From Pseudomonas sp. G.S.17 (GTDB lineage Bacteria; Pseudomonadota; Gammaproteobacteria; Pseudomonadales; Pseudomonadaceae), in assembly GCF_038096165.1 (NCBI RefSeq), contig NZ_CP151076.1, positions 1,922,001 to 1,986,000 of the forward strand: DNA of 64,000 nt, read 5' to 3'. The position numbers and the translations under genes were made by a program. Positions 16,250 to 27,666 of this stretch are shown piece by piece (position 1 is the first letter of the stretch; every line of letters starts with the position of its first letter). Below the pieces are notes generated by a model that saw nothing but the letters and a program-made list of their open reading frames with translations, was not told the origin of the DNA and did no database searches.

Positions 16250-19200
16250 ATGCGCCTGAAGTGCATCAAGCTGGCGGGGTTCAAGTCCTTCGTCGACCCC
16301 ACCACGGTGAACTTCCCCAGCAACATGGCGGCAGTCGTAGGCCCTAACGGCTGCGGCAAATCCAATATCATCGACGCCGTGCGCTGGGTCATGGGCGAAA
16401 GCTCGGCCAAGAACCTGCGCGGCGAGTCGATGACCGATGTCATCTTCAACGGCTCCACGACCCGCAAACCGGTCAGCCAGGCGAGCATCGAGCTGGTGTT
16501 CGATAACTCCGATGGCACGCTGGTGGGCGAATACGCCAGCTACGCGGAAATTTCCATTCGCCGCAAAGTGACCCGCGACAGTCAGAACAGCTATTACCTG
16601 AACGGCACCAAGTGCCGTCGCCGGGACATCACCGACATCTTCCTCGGCACCGGCCTGGGCCCGCGCAGCTACTCGATCATCGAGCAGGGCATGATCTCCA
16701 AGCTGATCGAAGCCAAGCCTGAGGACCTGCGTAATTTCATTGAAGAAGCGGCCGGCATCTCCAAGTACAAGGAGCGCCGCCGCGAAACAGAAAACCGCAT
16801 TCGTCGCACCCACGAAAACCTCGCCCGCCTGACCGACCTGCGCGAAGAGCTGGAGCGTCAGCTCGAACGCTTGCATCGCCAGGCCCAGGCCGCCGAGAAA
16901 TATCAGGAATACAAAGGCGAAGAACGCCAGCTCAAGGCCCAGTTGTCGGCCTTGCGCTGGCAGGCGTTGAACGATCAGGTCGGCCAGCGCGAAGCGGTGA
17001 TCGGCAATCAGGAAGTGGGTTTCGAAGCGTTGGTCGCTGACCAACGCAGCGCCGATGCGAGCATTGAGCGCCTTCGAGACGGGCATCACGACCTGTCCGA
17101 GCGATTCAATCTGGTGCAGGGTCGCTTTTATTCGGTGGGCGGCGACATTGCGCGGATCGAGCAAAGCATCCAGCACGGCCAGCAGCGCTTGCGCCAATTG
17201 CAGGACGACCTGCGCGAAGCCGAGCGCGCGCGGCTGGAAACCGAATCGCATCTGGGGCACGACCGCACCTTGCTGGCGACCTTGGGCGAAGAGCTGGAAA
17301 TGCTTGAGCCCGAACAGGAAATGACCAGCGCCGCCGCCGAGGAATCCGCTGCGTCCCTGGAAGACGCAGAAACCGTGATGCATGGCTGGCAGGAGCAATG
17401 GGAGACCTTCAACCAACGCTCTGCCGAACCCCGGCGTCAGGCCGAAGTGCAGCAATCGCGCATCCAGCAGCTGGAACAGAGCATGGAACGCCTGGGCGAG
17501 CGTCAGCGGCGTCTGGGCGAAGAGCGTCAGTTGCTCGCTGCGGCGCCGGAAGATGCGGTGATCCTCGAACTCAGCGAAGACCTCGCCACCCGGGAAATGA
17601 CCCTCGAAGAGCTGCACATCGGCGAAGAACAGGCCGTTGAACGTGTCGAGCAGCTGCGCAGCGAACTGCAACAGGCCAATCAGGCCCAGCAACAGGCCCA
17701 GGGCGAACTGCAACGTCTCAATGGCCGATTGGCGTCGCTGGAAGCCTTGCAACAAGCGGCTTTGGACCCTGACACCGGCACCGCTGAATGGCTGCGCGAA
17801 CACGATTTGGCCGAGCGCCCGCGTCTGGCTGAAGGCTTGCAGGTCGAGGCGGGCTGGGAGCTGGCGGTGGAAACCGTGCTCGGTGCCGATTTGCAGGCGG
17901 TCCTGGTGGATGACTTCGACGGGCTGGATCTGGCCGGTTTCCAGCAAGGCGACTTGCGTCTGGTTAATCCAGCGGCCGACGCCGTGCGCATCCCCGGCAG
18001 CCTGCTGGAAAAGGTCGACAGCGCCATGGACCTGTCGATCTGGCTCGGCCAGGTCAAACCTGTGGCAACCCTTGACGACGCCTTGGCCCAGCGCGCGCAG
18101 CTTGCCGCCGGACAAAGCCTGATCAGTCGCGATGGTTATTGGGTCGGTCGGCATTTCCTGCGGGTCCGGCGCGCCAGTGAAGCGCAAAGCGGTGTGCTGG
18201 CCCGTGGTCAGGAATTGCAGCGCCTGGGCCTTGAGCGCGACGAGCGCGAAGCGACCCTGGCCGCCCTTGAAGAACAATTGCTGACCTTGCGCGAACAACA
18301 GTCGTTGCAGGAAGAAGCCCGGGAACAGCTGCGCCGTCGTGTGCAGGACGAAACCCGGCAACAGAGCGAACTCACTGCGCAGCTGTCGGCGGCCAAGGCC
18401 AAGGTCGAGCAACTGACCTTGCGCCGCACGCGTCTGGACGAAGAGCTGGCCGAACTGGGCGAGCAGCGCGCCATCGAACATGAAAGCCTTGGCGAATCGC
18501 GCCTGCAATTGCAGGACGCGCTGGACGCCATGGCGCTGGATACCGAACAGCGCGAGCTGCTTCAGGCCCAGCGCGACAGCTTGCGTGAACGTCTGGATCG
18601 CGTCCGTCAGGAAGCCCGGCAACACAAGGATCATGCCCATCAGTTGGCAGTTCGTCTGGGTTCGCTACGCGCGCAGCATGATTCCACGCGCCAGGCGCTG
18701 GAGCGGCTGGAAATGCAATCCGAGCGCCTGACCGAAAAGCGCGAGCAACTGAACCTGAATCTGGAGGAGGGCGAAGCGCCTCTGGAAGAGCTGCGGCTCA
18801 AGCTTGAAGAACTGCTTGAACGGCGCATGGTCGTCGACGACGAAATGCGTACCGCGAAAATCGCCCTGGAAGACGCCGACCGGGAATTGCGCGACGCCGA
18901 AAAACGTCGGACCCAGGCTGAACAGCAATCCCAGTTGCTGCGCGGTCAGCTGGAACAGCAACGCATGGAATGGCAGTCGCTCACGGTGCGGCGCAAAACC
19001 TTGCAGGATCAATTGCTTGAAGACGGTTACGACTTGCACGGCGTCCTCGCGACGCTCACGCCAGAAGCCAACGAAAAAGACGCTGAAGAAGAACTGGAAC
19101 GCATCGGTGCGCGGATTCAGCGTCTGGGCGCGATCAACCTCGCGGCGATTGATGAGTATCAGCAGCAGTCCGAACGCAAACGCTATCTGGACGCACAAAA

Positions 19201-19738
19201 CGCCGATCTGGTGGAAGCGCTGGATACGCTGGAAAACGTGATTCGCAAGATCGACAAGGAGACTCGTAACCGCTTCAAAGAGACCTTCGATCAGATAAAT
19301 AGCGGAATTCAGGCACTTTTCCCAAAAGTTTTCGGTGGTGGCTCTGCTTATTTGGAACTGACGGGCGAAGATTTACTCGATACAGGGGTGACAATCATGG
19401 CGCGTCCCCCAGGCAAGAAGAACAGCACCATTCATTTGTTGTCTGGTGGCGAGAAAGCCTTGACCGCGTTGGCTCTGGTTTTTGCCATTTTCAAACTCAA
19501 TCCGGCACCGTTCTGCATGCTCGACGAAGTGGATGCACCGCTGGACGATGCGAACGTCGGACGTTATGCCAGACTGGTTAAGGAGATGTCGCAGACCGTG
19601 CAGTTCATTTACATCACCCACAACAAGATCGCCATGGAAATGGCTGATCAACTAATGGGTGTAACCATGCACGAGCCGGGCTGTTCGCGGCTGGTGGCGG
19701 TAGACGTTGAGGAGGCAATGGCATTGGTAGATGCCTGA
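16250..19738 (+). CDS. smc: Chromosome partition protein SMC
   Basis: 1162 residues starting MRLKCIKLAGFKSFVDPTTV. SMC forms the ATP-driven ring of the bacterial condensin that compacts and helps segregate the chromosome. Walker A is GPNGCGKS at 31-38. The N-terminal ATPase half ends in the arginine- and glutamate-rich coiled coil from about 170. The hinge lies in the middle (around 500-650, with VETVLGADLQAVLVDDFDGL and GYWVGRHFLRV). A second long coiled coil follows. The C-terminal half shows IHLLSGGEKALTALALVFA (signature) and FCMLDEVDAPLDDANVGRY (Walker B with catalytic glutamate). Length is normal. Neighbours zipA and ligA are the usual Pseudomonas order. Confidence 0.98.
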   Translation: MRLKCIKLAGFKSFVDPTTVNFPSNMAAVVGPNGCGKSNIIDAVRWVMGESSAKNLRGESMTDVIFNGSTTRKPVSQASIELVFDNSDGTLVGEYASYAEISIRRKVTRDSQNSYYLNGTKCRRRDITDIFLGTGLGPRSYSIIEQGMISKLIEAKPEDLRNFIEEAAGISKYKERRRETENRIRRTHENLARLTDLREELERQLERLHRQAQAAEKYQEYKGEERQLKAQLSALRWQALNDQVGQREAVIGNQEVGFEALVADQRSADASIERLRDGHHDLSERFNLVQGRFYSVGGDIARIEQSIQHGQQRLRQLQDDLREAERARLETESHLGHDRTLLATLGEELEMLEPEQEMTSAAAEESAASLEDAETVMHGWQEQWETFNQRSAEPRRQAEVQQSRIQQLEQSMERLGERQRRLGEERQLLAAAPEDAVILELSEDLATREMTLEELHIGEEQAVERVEQLRSELQQANQAQQQAQGELQRLNGRLASLEALQQAALDPDTGTAEWLREHDLAERPRLAEGLQVEAGWELAVETVLGADLQAVLVDDFDGLDLAGFQQGDLRLVNPAADAVRIPGSLLEKVDSAMDLSIWLGQVKPVATLDDALAQRAQLAAGQSLISRDGYWVGRHFLRVRRASEAQSGVLARGQELQRLGLERDEREATLAALEEQLLTLREQQSLQEEAREQLRRRVQDETRQQSELTAQLSAAKAKVEQLTLRRTRLDEELAELGEQRAIEHESLGESRLQLQDALDAMALDTEQRELLQAQRDSLRERLDRVRQEARQHKDHAHQLAVRLGSLRAQHDSTRQALERLEMQSERLTEKREQLNLNLEEGEAPLEELRLKLEELLERRMVVDDEMRTAKIALEDADRELRDAEKRRTQAEQQSQLLRGQLEQQRMEWQSLTVRRKTLQDQLLEDGYDLHGVLATLTPEANEKDAEEELERIGARIQRLGAINLAAIDEYQQQSERKRYLDAQNADLVEALDTLENVIRKIDKETRNRFKETFDQINSGIQALFPKVFGGGSAYLELTGEDLLDTGVTIMARPPGKKNSTIHLLSGGEKALTALALVFAIFKLNPAPFCMLDEVDAPLDDANVGRYARLVKEMSQTVQFIYITHNKIAMEMADQLMGVTMHEPGCSRLVAVDVEEAMALVDA

Positions 19739-19989
19739 TTCTCAGACCGCCCGAGGCGGGAAAATGGCTCTTTGATAGCGCGTTATGCAGAGGTCTGTGC
19801 GGTAGATAACGCTTCTGGCGCAAACCAGATGTATCAGACGGTGTAAAGTTGCCTTTGGTCGTGCTAGCTTAATGTCCACTTTTTCTTTTCGCGTGGGCAA
19901 ATTGCCAGTCAGAACATAGACTTGGCACCACGTTTTAAAGGGGTTTAGGCCCTTATTTTCAGCATTCTTTATTAGAGGCACGGGATTAC

Positions 19990-20829
19990 ATGGAAATCGG
20001 TCTGCGCGAGTGGCTGATCGTCATCGGCATTATTGTCATTGCCGGTATTCTTTTCGATGGCTGGCGCCGTATGCGCGGCGGCAAAGGTAAATTGAAATTC
20101 AGGCTCGACCGGAGCTTTTCCAACCTGCCGGACGATGATGAAACTTCGTCCGCCGAGGTGCTTGGTCCGCCGCGCGTGCTGGATACCCACAAGGAACCGC
20201 AACTGGACGAGCACGACCTGCCGTCGATGAGCGCCAGCCCGCGTGACAACAAACGCAGCAACAAGCGCAAGGACGAGCCGCAACAGGGCGACCTGAACCT
20301 CGACCTGGACGGCCCGAGCCTGTTTACCGGGCGCGACGACGAGTTCCCGGACGACAAGCCCAAGCAGCGCATCACCGAAGACAAGGATTTGCCACCGGTG
20401 GAAGAAGTGCTGGTGATCAGCGTGATTGCCCGTGACGAGAGCGGCTTCAAAGGTCCGGCCCTGCTGCAGAACATTCTGGAAAGCGGCCTGCGTTTCGGCG
20501 AAATGGACATTTTCCATCGTCACGAAAGCATGGCGGGTAACGGCGAAGTGCTGTTCTCCATGGCCAATGCGGTCAAGCCGGGTGTTTTCGATCTGGACGA
20601 TATCGACCATTTCAGCACCCGCGCCGTGAGCTTCTTCCTTGGCTTGCCGGGCCCGCGTCATCCGAAGCAGGCTTTTGATCTCATGGTCGCTGCTGCTCGC
20701 AAGCTGGCTCATGAACTCAACGGTGAACTCAAAGACGACCAGCGTAGCGTCATGACCGCGCAGACCATCGAGCATTATCGTCAGCGCATCGTGGAATTCG
20801 AACGCCGCGCGTTGACCCAGCGTCGTTGA
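19990..20829 (+). CDS. zipA: Cell division protein ZipA
   Basis: 279 residues starting [20 protein letters not shown]. ZipA anchors FtsZ filaments to the inner membrane at the division site. A single N-terminal membrane helix spans about 6-22 with no cleavable signal. A charged, disordered linker follows (about 25-135, rich in D, E, K, P). The C-terminal FtsZ-binding domain covers about 135-279 ([58 protein letters not shown]). A 250-base gap separates it from smc, so it may have its own promoter. Confidence 0.97.
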   Translation: MEIGLREWLIVIGIIVIAGILFDGWRRMRGGKGKLKFRLDRSFSNLPDDDETSSAEVLGPPRVLDTHKEPQLDEHDLPSMSASPRDNKRSNKRKDEPQQGDLNLDLDGPSLFTGRDDEFPDDKPKQRITEDKDLPPVEEVLVISVIARDESGFKGPALLQNILESGLRFGEMDIFHRHESMAGNGEVLFSMANAVKPGVFDLDDIDHFSTRAVSFFLGLPGPRHPKQAFDLMVAAARKLAHELNGELKDDQRSVMTAQTIEHYRQRIVEFERRALTQRR

Positions 20830-20833
20830 CCTC

Positions 20834-23359
<2,526 letters not shown>

Positions 23360-23374
23360 GCGGGTGGCAATACC

Positions 23375-23426
23375 GTAGGACCGGCTTTAGCCGGGAGGAC
23401 GCTCTCCCGGCTAAAGCCGGTCCTGC
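23375..23426. repeat. Compact REP pair after ligA
   Basis: GTAGGACCGGCTTTAGCCGG and inverted partner with almost no spacer; could also act as a terminator hairpin. Confidence 0.85.
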
Positions 23427-23514
23427 GAACCTCGCGGGATCTGTACTTTGTTAAATCATTGAACCCCCGCAAACGCCGATGATCTAGTGCTTGCACGCCT
23501 ACAAGGAGATCGTC

Positions 23515-24681
23515 ATGTACCGGTTTTTCGAGCAACTCAGTTCACGTATTGCCGCGCCATTTGTCAGTGAAACCAAGCGCGCGAGCAAGGTCTGGCAGTG
23601 CCAGTGCGGGCAGTCGATCTTCTTTCCCAATACCCAATGCCTGTCGTGTTCCGCAGCGCTGGGCTATTTGCCGGAGCAAGGCCGTCTCAGCGCACTGGAG
23701 CCAGGCCCTGAAGAAAACACCTGGCGCTTGAGCGATGAGCCTGGCGCCGGGCTCTATCGGCGTTGCGCCAACCTCAGCACTCCGGCGGCCTGCAACTGGC
23801 TGTTTCCCGAGCACAACGCCGGGGAATTCTGCATCGCATGCAGCCTTAACCGGACCATCCCCGATCTGTCGATAGCGGAAAACGGCGAACGCTGGTGCAA
23901 GGTCGAGACCGCCAAGCGCCGCCTTGTCGCACAGCTAATCTCGCTGGGCTTGCAGGTCATTCCGAAAACCCGGGACGAAGAGCGCGGTCTTGCTTTCGAT
24001 TTCGTCGGCGTGGATCTGGAAGGCAAGCTGCCCACCACCGGCCATGCCAATGGCTTGATCACGCTGGATATCAAGGAAGCGGACGACGATCACCGCGAGA
24101 AGGTTCGGGTACAGATGCACGAACCTTATCGGACCTTGCTGGGACATTTCCGACATGAAGTCGGGCATTACTACTGGGATCGCTTGATCGCCGACACTTA
24201 CTGGCAAGACGGCTTTCGCAACCTGTTCGGCGATGATCGCGCCAGTTACGCTGATGCCCTCGATCATCACTACCAGAGCAGTGCACCAGCGGACTGGCAG
24301 CAGAGCTTCGTCAGCGCCTACGCCACCATGCATCCGTGGGAAGACTGGGCGGAAACCTGGGCGCACTACCTGCACATGATGGATGCGGTCGATACCGCGC
24401 TGGGTTTTGGCATGAGTGCCCGCGATATGGATCTGGATTACCAGCCATTTCCGCTGGACACCCTGTACGACCCGCAGCATCCCGGCGGCCCGGCGTTCCT
24501 GTCGTTCGTCAACGCCTGGATCGAACTGGCGGGCATGCTCAACGAGCTGTCACGCAGCATGGGGCAACCGGATTTCTACCCGTTCGTTTTGTCGCCGGCG
24601 GTCATTACCAAGCTGCATTTCATCCATCTGGTGATTCAGGATGCTGGCGGCAAGGCGGATGAGGCGTTGCAGGCGCAGTGA
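23515..24681 (+). CDS. Putative zinc-binding metallopeptidase
   Basis: 388 residues from the ATG at 23515 (MYRFFEQLSSRIAAPFVSET), with AAGGAG eight bases upstream. The N-terminal part has zinc-ribbon-like cysteine pairs: CQCGQSIFFPNTQCLSCSA, then CANLSTPAACNWLFP and CIACSLNR. A metalloprotease-like HEVGHYYWD motif (HExxH type) lies near residue 218, and acidic and histidine residues follow in HPWEDWAETWAHYLHMMDAV, which could give the third ligand. The overall shape matches a widespread family of about 380 residues annotated as putative zinc-binding metallopeptidase (COG4307 type). There is no signal peptide. Substrate unknown. Confidence 0.8.
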   Translation: MYRFFEQLSSRIAAPFVSETKRASKVWQCQCGQSIFFPNTQCLSCSAALGYLPEQGRLSALEPGPEENTWRLSDEPGAGLYRRCANLSTPAACNWLFPEHNAGEFCIACSLNRTIPDLSIAENGERWCKVETAKRRLVAQLISLGLQVIPKTRDEERGLAFDFVGVDLEGKLPTTGHANGLITLDIKEADDDHREKVRVQMHEPYRTLLGHFRHEVGHYYWDRLIADTYWQDGFRNLFGDDRASYADALDHHYQSSAPADWQQSFVSAYATMHPWEDWAETWAHYLHMMDAVDTALGFGMSARDMDLDYQPFPLDTLYDPQHPGGPAFLSFVNAWIELAGMLNELSRSMGQPDFYPFVLSPAVITKLHFIHLVIQDAGGKADEALQAQ

Positions 24682-24739
24682 TGAGATGCCATCTGAATCA
24701 CCGAGTTATTTCATGGGAACGGCCGGGTGACGTCATCCG

Positions 24740-24792
24740 GTAGGACCGGCTTTAGCCGGGAGGGCGGTCTCCCGGCTAAAGCCGGTCCTACG
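24740..24792. repeat. Compact REP pair
   Basis: GTAGGACCGGCTTTAGCCGG and inverted partner between convergent genes; nearly the same as the pair after ligA. Confidence 0.85.
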
Positions 24793-24801
24793 GATCTTTT
24801 G

Positions 24802-25287
24802 CTACAAGGTCAGCAGCAAACGTCGCTCATATCCGATCCGGCCTTTGTACGCTTCGCCGGTATCGACCCAACCCTGGCCGAGATACAGATTCAGTGCAGG
24901 CAGATTATCGGCGTCCACCGAGAGCATTATTTGCGGGATATCCGGCCATTTCGCTCGAACGGCATCTGGCAAACCTTGCAGAAAGACCTTGCCCAGCCCT
25001 TTACCTTGAAAGCGTCGATCGATCTGCAGGGCGTGCAGCGTAGCCGAACCCTGAGTCGCCCACGCCGGTAGATACTCCCCACGTTTGAGCATGAAGAATC
25101 CTACCGGTTGGTCATCCTCCAGCAGGACGAATCCTTCGATATCAGCAGTCGACCGAATCAGCAGCGTATTCAACGCGCAGTAGATATCGCCCGAGTACGG
25201 AATCTGCTCGGGCAAGATCTCCAGCAGATCCAGCTGTTTTCGCTGGGCGTCGGTCAGCGTCTGGTAACTCACAACCTGGTTTTTCAT
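24802..25287 (-). CDS. GNAT-family N-acetyltransferase
   Basis: 161 residues from the ATG at 25285-25287 (MKNQVVSYQTLTDAQRKQLD); a GTG one codon earlier is also possible, and neither has a clear binding site. The acetyl-CoA loop is visible as LQIDRRFQGKGLGKVFLQGL around 90-108, preceded by the beta strand VGFFMLKRGEYLPAWA and followed by MLSVDADNLPALNLYLGQGW, the usual GNAT C-terminal pattern. Substrate cannot be told from sequence. It ends ten bases from a REP pair and is separated from the next minus-strand gene by about 55 bases. Confidence 0.88.
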   Translation of the reverse strand: MKNQVVSYQTLTDAQRKQLDLLEILPEQIPYSGDIYCALNTLLIRSTADIEGFVLLEDDQPVGFFMLKRGEYLPAWATQGSATLHALQIDRRFQGKGLGKVFLQGLPDAVRAKWPDIPQIMLSVDADNLPALNLYLGQGWVDTGEAYKGRIGYERRLLLTL

Positions 25288-25341
25288 CACTGATTAAACG
25301 CACCGTCTGACAGGAAATGTAGTCGGTGCACATTATGGCAA

Positions 25342-25605
25342 TTAGTGCCAAGGACCGCTCAGGTTAAACACCTGCTTTTCCACTGCAGCCAGGGTGTCGC
25401 AGCCGTCGCTTAGCAGCATTAGCGCGGCATTGGCCATGTAGCGAACGTCGCAGTCGTCGGCACCTTCCAGACACTCCAGCAGATGCCGCGCCATGCGGAT
25501 ACGTCGGTCAGCGCTGGCAAACAGAAAATCCAATGGTGCCTGGCTGTCGATATGCAGGATGGGCGTGTCGGTGTTGTTGCTTTTGAGCGGGACGAAGCGG
25601 GTCAT
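25342..25605 (-). CDS. Small protein of unknown function
   Basis: 87 residues starting MTRFVPLKSNNTDTPILHID, with a strong GGAGG site nine bases upstream of the ATG. I do not recognise a named domain. The pattern FLFASADRRIRMARHLLECL followed by DVRYMANAALMLLSDGCDTL is an amphipathic helix pair like that of the many short Pseudomonas proteins annotated DUF3077/DUF6124; membership is a guess. A structured RNA element lies about 120 bases upstream on the same strand (25727-25803). Confidence 0.65.
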   Translation of the reverse strand: MTRFVPLKSNNTDTPILHIDSQAPLDFLFASADRRIRMARHLLECLEGADDCDVRYMANAALMLLSDGCDTLAAVEKQVFNLSGPWH

Positions 25606-26004
25606 GCTGCACCTCCGCAGTTGGCTGCGGTGAATGGGGCAGGGGGATTGCGGGTGATCTTGAGCATGATTAACGATCTCTCTTTGCTAGTGAGGCTGCC
25701 GAAAACTCACTTCCACATGAGTGGGTGGCAGCTGTGCGCGGGTGTGGAAGACCGGTCAAAGAGCAACCCGGCGCACCCGAAGGTGCCCCAGCGCACAGCC
25801 GCCATAACGCATCCATCGAACGCCTTAACAGATTCCGATGATGGGTATGACCTCTGTACTCTTTGAACAGCCGGGCTTCCACACCCGATCGCTGATAAGC
25901 AGCGACGGCGCGACTATAAAGCTTCGATTGCGCTGCCCGCAACCCGTCCAGCCCCCGTCACACAAGTGCTTGAGCGCTATCGAGTTTTTTATCCGGGTAA
26001 CGGG
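25606..26004. other. Non-coding stretch before ffs
   Basis: 400 bases with no convincing gene. It contains the structured element at 25727-25803. I see nothing else firm in it. Confidence 0.6.
25727..25803 (-). ncRNA. Structured three-way-junction RNA element (C4-like?)
   Basis: Read on the minus strand, the ends GGCGGCUGUGCGC and GCGCACAGCUGCC form a 13-pair stem with one G-U wobble. On the plus strand the same place would be an A-C mismatch, which favours minus-strand transcription. Inside, a hairpin with a UUCG tetraloop (GGGGCACC-UUCG-GGUGCGCC, one mismatch) is followed by an arm closed by GGGU/ACCC that contains the self-complementary GACCGGUC. The layout reminds me of phage C4 antisense RNAs; I could not check this against a model. 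Confidence 0.5.
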
Positions 26005-26032
26005 TTGTAACTTCGCGTCAGACCGGTACAAT
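26005..26032 (+). promoter_or_regulatory. Promoter of the 4.5S RNA gene
   Basis: TTGTAA (26005-26010) and TACAAT (26027-26032) with 16 bases between. The mature RNA starts 32 bases further on, so a short leader would be removed. Confidence 0.65.
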
Positions 26033-26064
26033 GGCGCGGCTTGCCGACAGGCGAGCGTCGTTAT

Positions 26065-26174
26065 GGTGACCCCATCGGTCCCCCCGCAACGATTACCCGT
26101 GAACCTGGTCAGATCCGGAAGGAAGCAGCCACAGCGGGAACATTGTGTGCCGGGGTGTGGCTGGTGGGGTTGCC
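26065..26174 (+). ncRNA. ffs: Signal recognition particle 4.5S RNA
   Basis: The conserved SRP core GGTCAGATCCGGAAGGAAGC is present, followed by AGCCACAGCGGGAAC. The ends GGTGACCCCATCGGTC and GGCTGGTGGGGTTGCC pair over 16 positions including G-U pairs. This gives the single long hairpin of a bacterial small SRP RNA of about 110 bases. It binds Ffh and targets membrane proteins to the translocon. End positions are set from the pairing and may be off by a few bases. Confidence 0.95.
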
Positions 26175-26305
26175 TCCATAACGCCCCTTCGTACTATCAG
26201 AATTCCTTCGCCATACCCCCAAAAATTCTCTGGCAATACCATGGACAGCATCGTCCAGACTCATTAGCGTCTCGCATAAAGCTACTTCGCCATGGGAATT
26301 TTGCC

Positions 26306-26845
26306 GTGAACCGAATCCAACATTTGCAGCTGATGGCCGACTACAACCGCTGGATGAACGACAAGGTGTATCAGGCTGCGGCAGGCCTTCCCTGCGAAGA
26401 ACTGTGCGCCGACCGCAAGGCATTTTTCGGTTCGATCATCGGCACGCTGAATCATCTGGTTGTCGCCGATACCATCTGGCTCAAGCGCTTTGCCCGCCAT
26501 TCGGCCGGGCACAAAAGCCTTGAGTCGATCACCTGCCTGGAAGATCCGCAGGCCCTGAGTCAGTTGCTGTTCACCGAGCTGGACGCGCTGCTGGCCCGGC
26601 GACAGCTGCTTGATCAGGTGATTGTCGAGTGGACCGCCGCATTGACCGAGGCAGACCTGGACACGGTGATGGCGTACAGCAATACAACCGGGATCAAGGC
26701 CGAGCGTAATTTCTACGGTCTGCTCGTCCACTTTTTCAATCACCAGACGCACCATCGCGGGCAGGCAACGACGCTGCTCACGCAAGCAGGCGTCGATGTC
26801 GGTTCGACGGATTTGCTGGCGCTGGTGCCCAATTTCGTCGCCTGA
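26306..26845 (+). CDS. DinB/YfiT-family putative metalloenzyme
   Basis: 179 residues from a GTG at 26306 (MNRIQHLQLMADYNRWMNDK). The frame is open far upstream through ffs, which is not coding, and the family starts at this point. The four-helix DinB fold is shown by three histidines in the expected places: IGTLNHLVVADTIW near 50, and HFFNHQTHHRGQATTLLTQA near 148-155. Members bind a divalent metal; some act in thiol-dependent transfer, most have no known reaction. The ribosome binding site is weak. The next gene converges on it across two REP pairs. Confidence 0.85.
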   Translation: MNRIQHLQLMADYNRWMNDKVYQAAAGLPCEELCADRKAFFGSIIGTLNHLVVADTIWLKRFARHSAGHKSLESITCLEDPQALSQLLFTELDALLARRQLLDQVIVEWTAALTEADLDTVMAYSNTTGIKAERNFYGLLVHFFNHQTHHRGQATTLLTQAGVDVGSTDLLALVPNFVA

Positions 26846-26870
26846 AACAGCGGGAGGGGGGAAGGGCTTT

Positions 26871-27027
26871 TGGGAGAGGACTTGTCCTCGATAGCAGTGG
26901 TTCAGGCAGATCGCGGTTGGCCGGGCTGACCTCTTCGGGGACAAGTCCCCTCCTACCGGTCTTGCGCAGGCCGGTAGGACCGGACTTGTCCGGGAAGGCG
27001 TGATCGGGGACAAGTCCTCTCCCACAG
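26871..27027. repeat. Two tandem REP pairs (GGACTTGTCC dialect)
   Basis: First pair 26871-26956 (GGGAGAGGACTTGTCC with GGGGACAAGTCCCCTCCTAC). Second pair 26973-27027 (GTAGGACCGGACTTGTCC with GGGGACAAGTCCTCTCCCAC). The GTAGGACCGGACTTGTCC unit mixes the start of the GGCTTTAGCC dialect with the ACTTGT loop of the other. Confidence 0.8.
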
Positions 27028-27067
27028 GGAATGGCATAACCAGGCATCAAACTCTGCAACAAAGTAT

Positions 27068-27562
27068 CTACAGATCCTTAAGCCACTGCGCCACGTCGAA
27101 GGATGGACACGCCTTGATGAATTCGTTCGGGGTAATTTTGCCGTCGCCGTTCTTGTCGGGTGACAGGTCGCGGTGACCAAGAATCTTCGCCTGCGGATAA
27201 CGTTTTCCCAGCTCGCGCAATAGGGGCTCAAGGGTGGCGAATTGTGCCGGGGTGAAGTTGTTCTCGGGCTTGTTGTTCGCATCCACGCCGCCTGCCAGAC
27301 AAACGCCGATGGAATTGCTGTTGTGCCCGCGCACATGGGCACCGATGGCGCTTTCCGGGCGACCGGTTTCCAGTTCGCCGTTGCGACGGATGACGTAGTG
27401 ATAACCCACGGTGTCGAAGCCGCGCTGGATATGCCATTGCGTAATGTCGCGCACGCCAATGTCGGCTGAGGCTTTGGTCGCCGAGCAGTGGACGACGATC
27501 AGGTCGGTGCTGTCGCGATCCTTGAACGTCGGGGTTGGAGCTGTCGCTGTTGCTGGGTTCAT
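27068..27562 (-). CDS. N-acetylmuramoyl-L-alanine amidase, endolysin-like
   Basis: 164 residues from the ATG at 27560-27562 (MNPATATAPTPTFKDRDSTD), with AAGGA nine bases upstream. It is of the T7-lysozyme/PGRP amidase type that cuts the bond between muramic acid and L-alanine. Zinc ligands appear as H25 (LIVVHCSATK), H130 (LGHRDLSPD) and C152 (KACPSFDV). Between the last two lies DKNGDGKITPNE, which has the spacing of an EF-hand calcium loop. No signal peptide or membrane segment is seen, which fits a phage-type endolysin or pyocin-type lysis enzyme, but no other phage gene is nearby. Confidence 0.9.
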   Translation of the reverse strand: MNPATATAPTPTFKDRDSTDLIVVHCSATKASADIGVRDITQWHIQRGFDTVGYHYVIRRNGELETGRPESAIGAHVRGHNSNSIGVCLAGGVDANNKPENNFTPAQFATLEPLLRELGKRYPQAKILGHRDLSPDKNGDGKITPNEFIKACPSFDVAQWLKDL

Positions 27563-27666
27563 GCCTGCATTCCTTGCAAGGTTATTGGAACCTTGTAAGG
27601 AATACGTTCGGTACTCAGGGCACAAGTCGGCCGCTTGCCTCGGCGGCCGACAGAGTTGTCAGCTGC

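Noticed and set aside
15992..18640. Very long open frame on the minus strand opposite smc
   Set aside because: It lies wholly across smc and the GntR gene, its protein is low-complexity (Q, L, G, R rich), and GC-rich genes often leave such mirror frames.
25838..26305. N-terminal extension of the DinB-fold gene through ffs
   Set aside because: The open frame crosses the SRP RNA and its promoter; the family starts at 26306.
27068..27562. Prophage remnant around the amidase gene
   Set aside because: No integrase, tail, holin or attachment-site repeats nearby; flanks are ordinary chromosomal genes.
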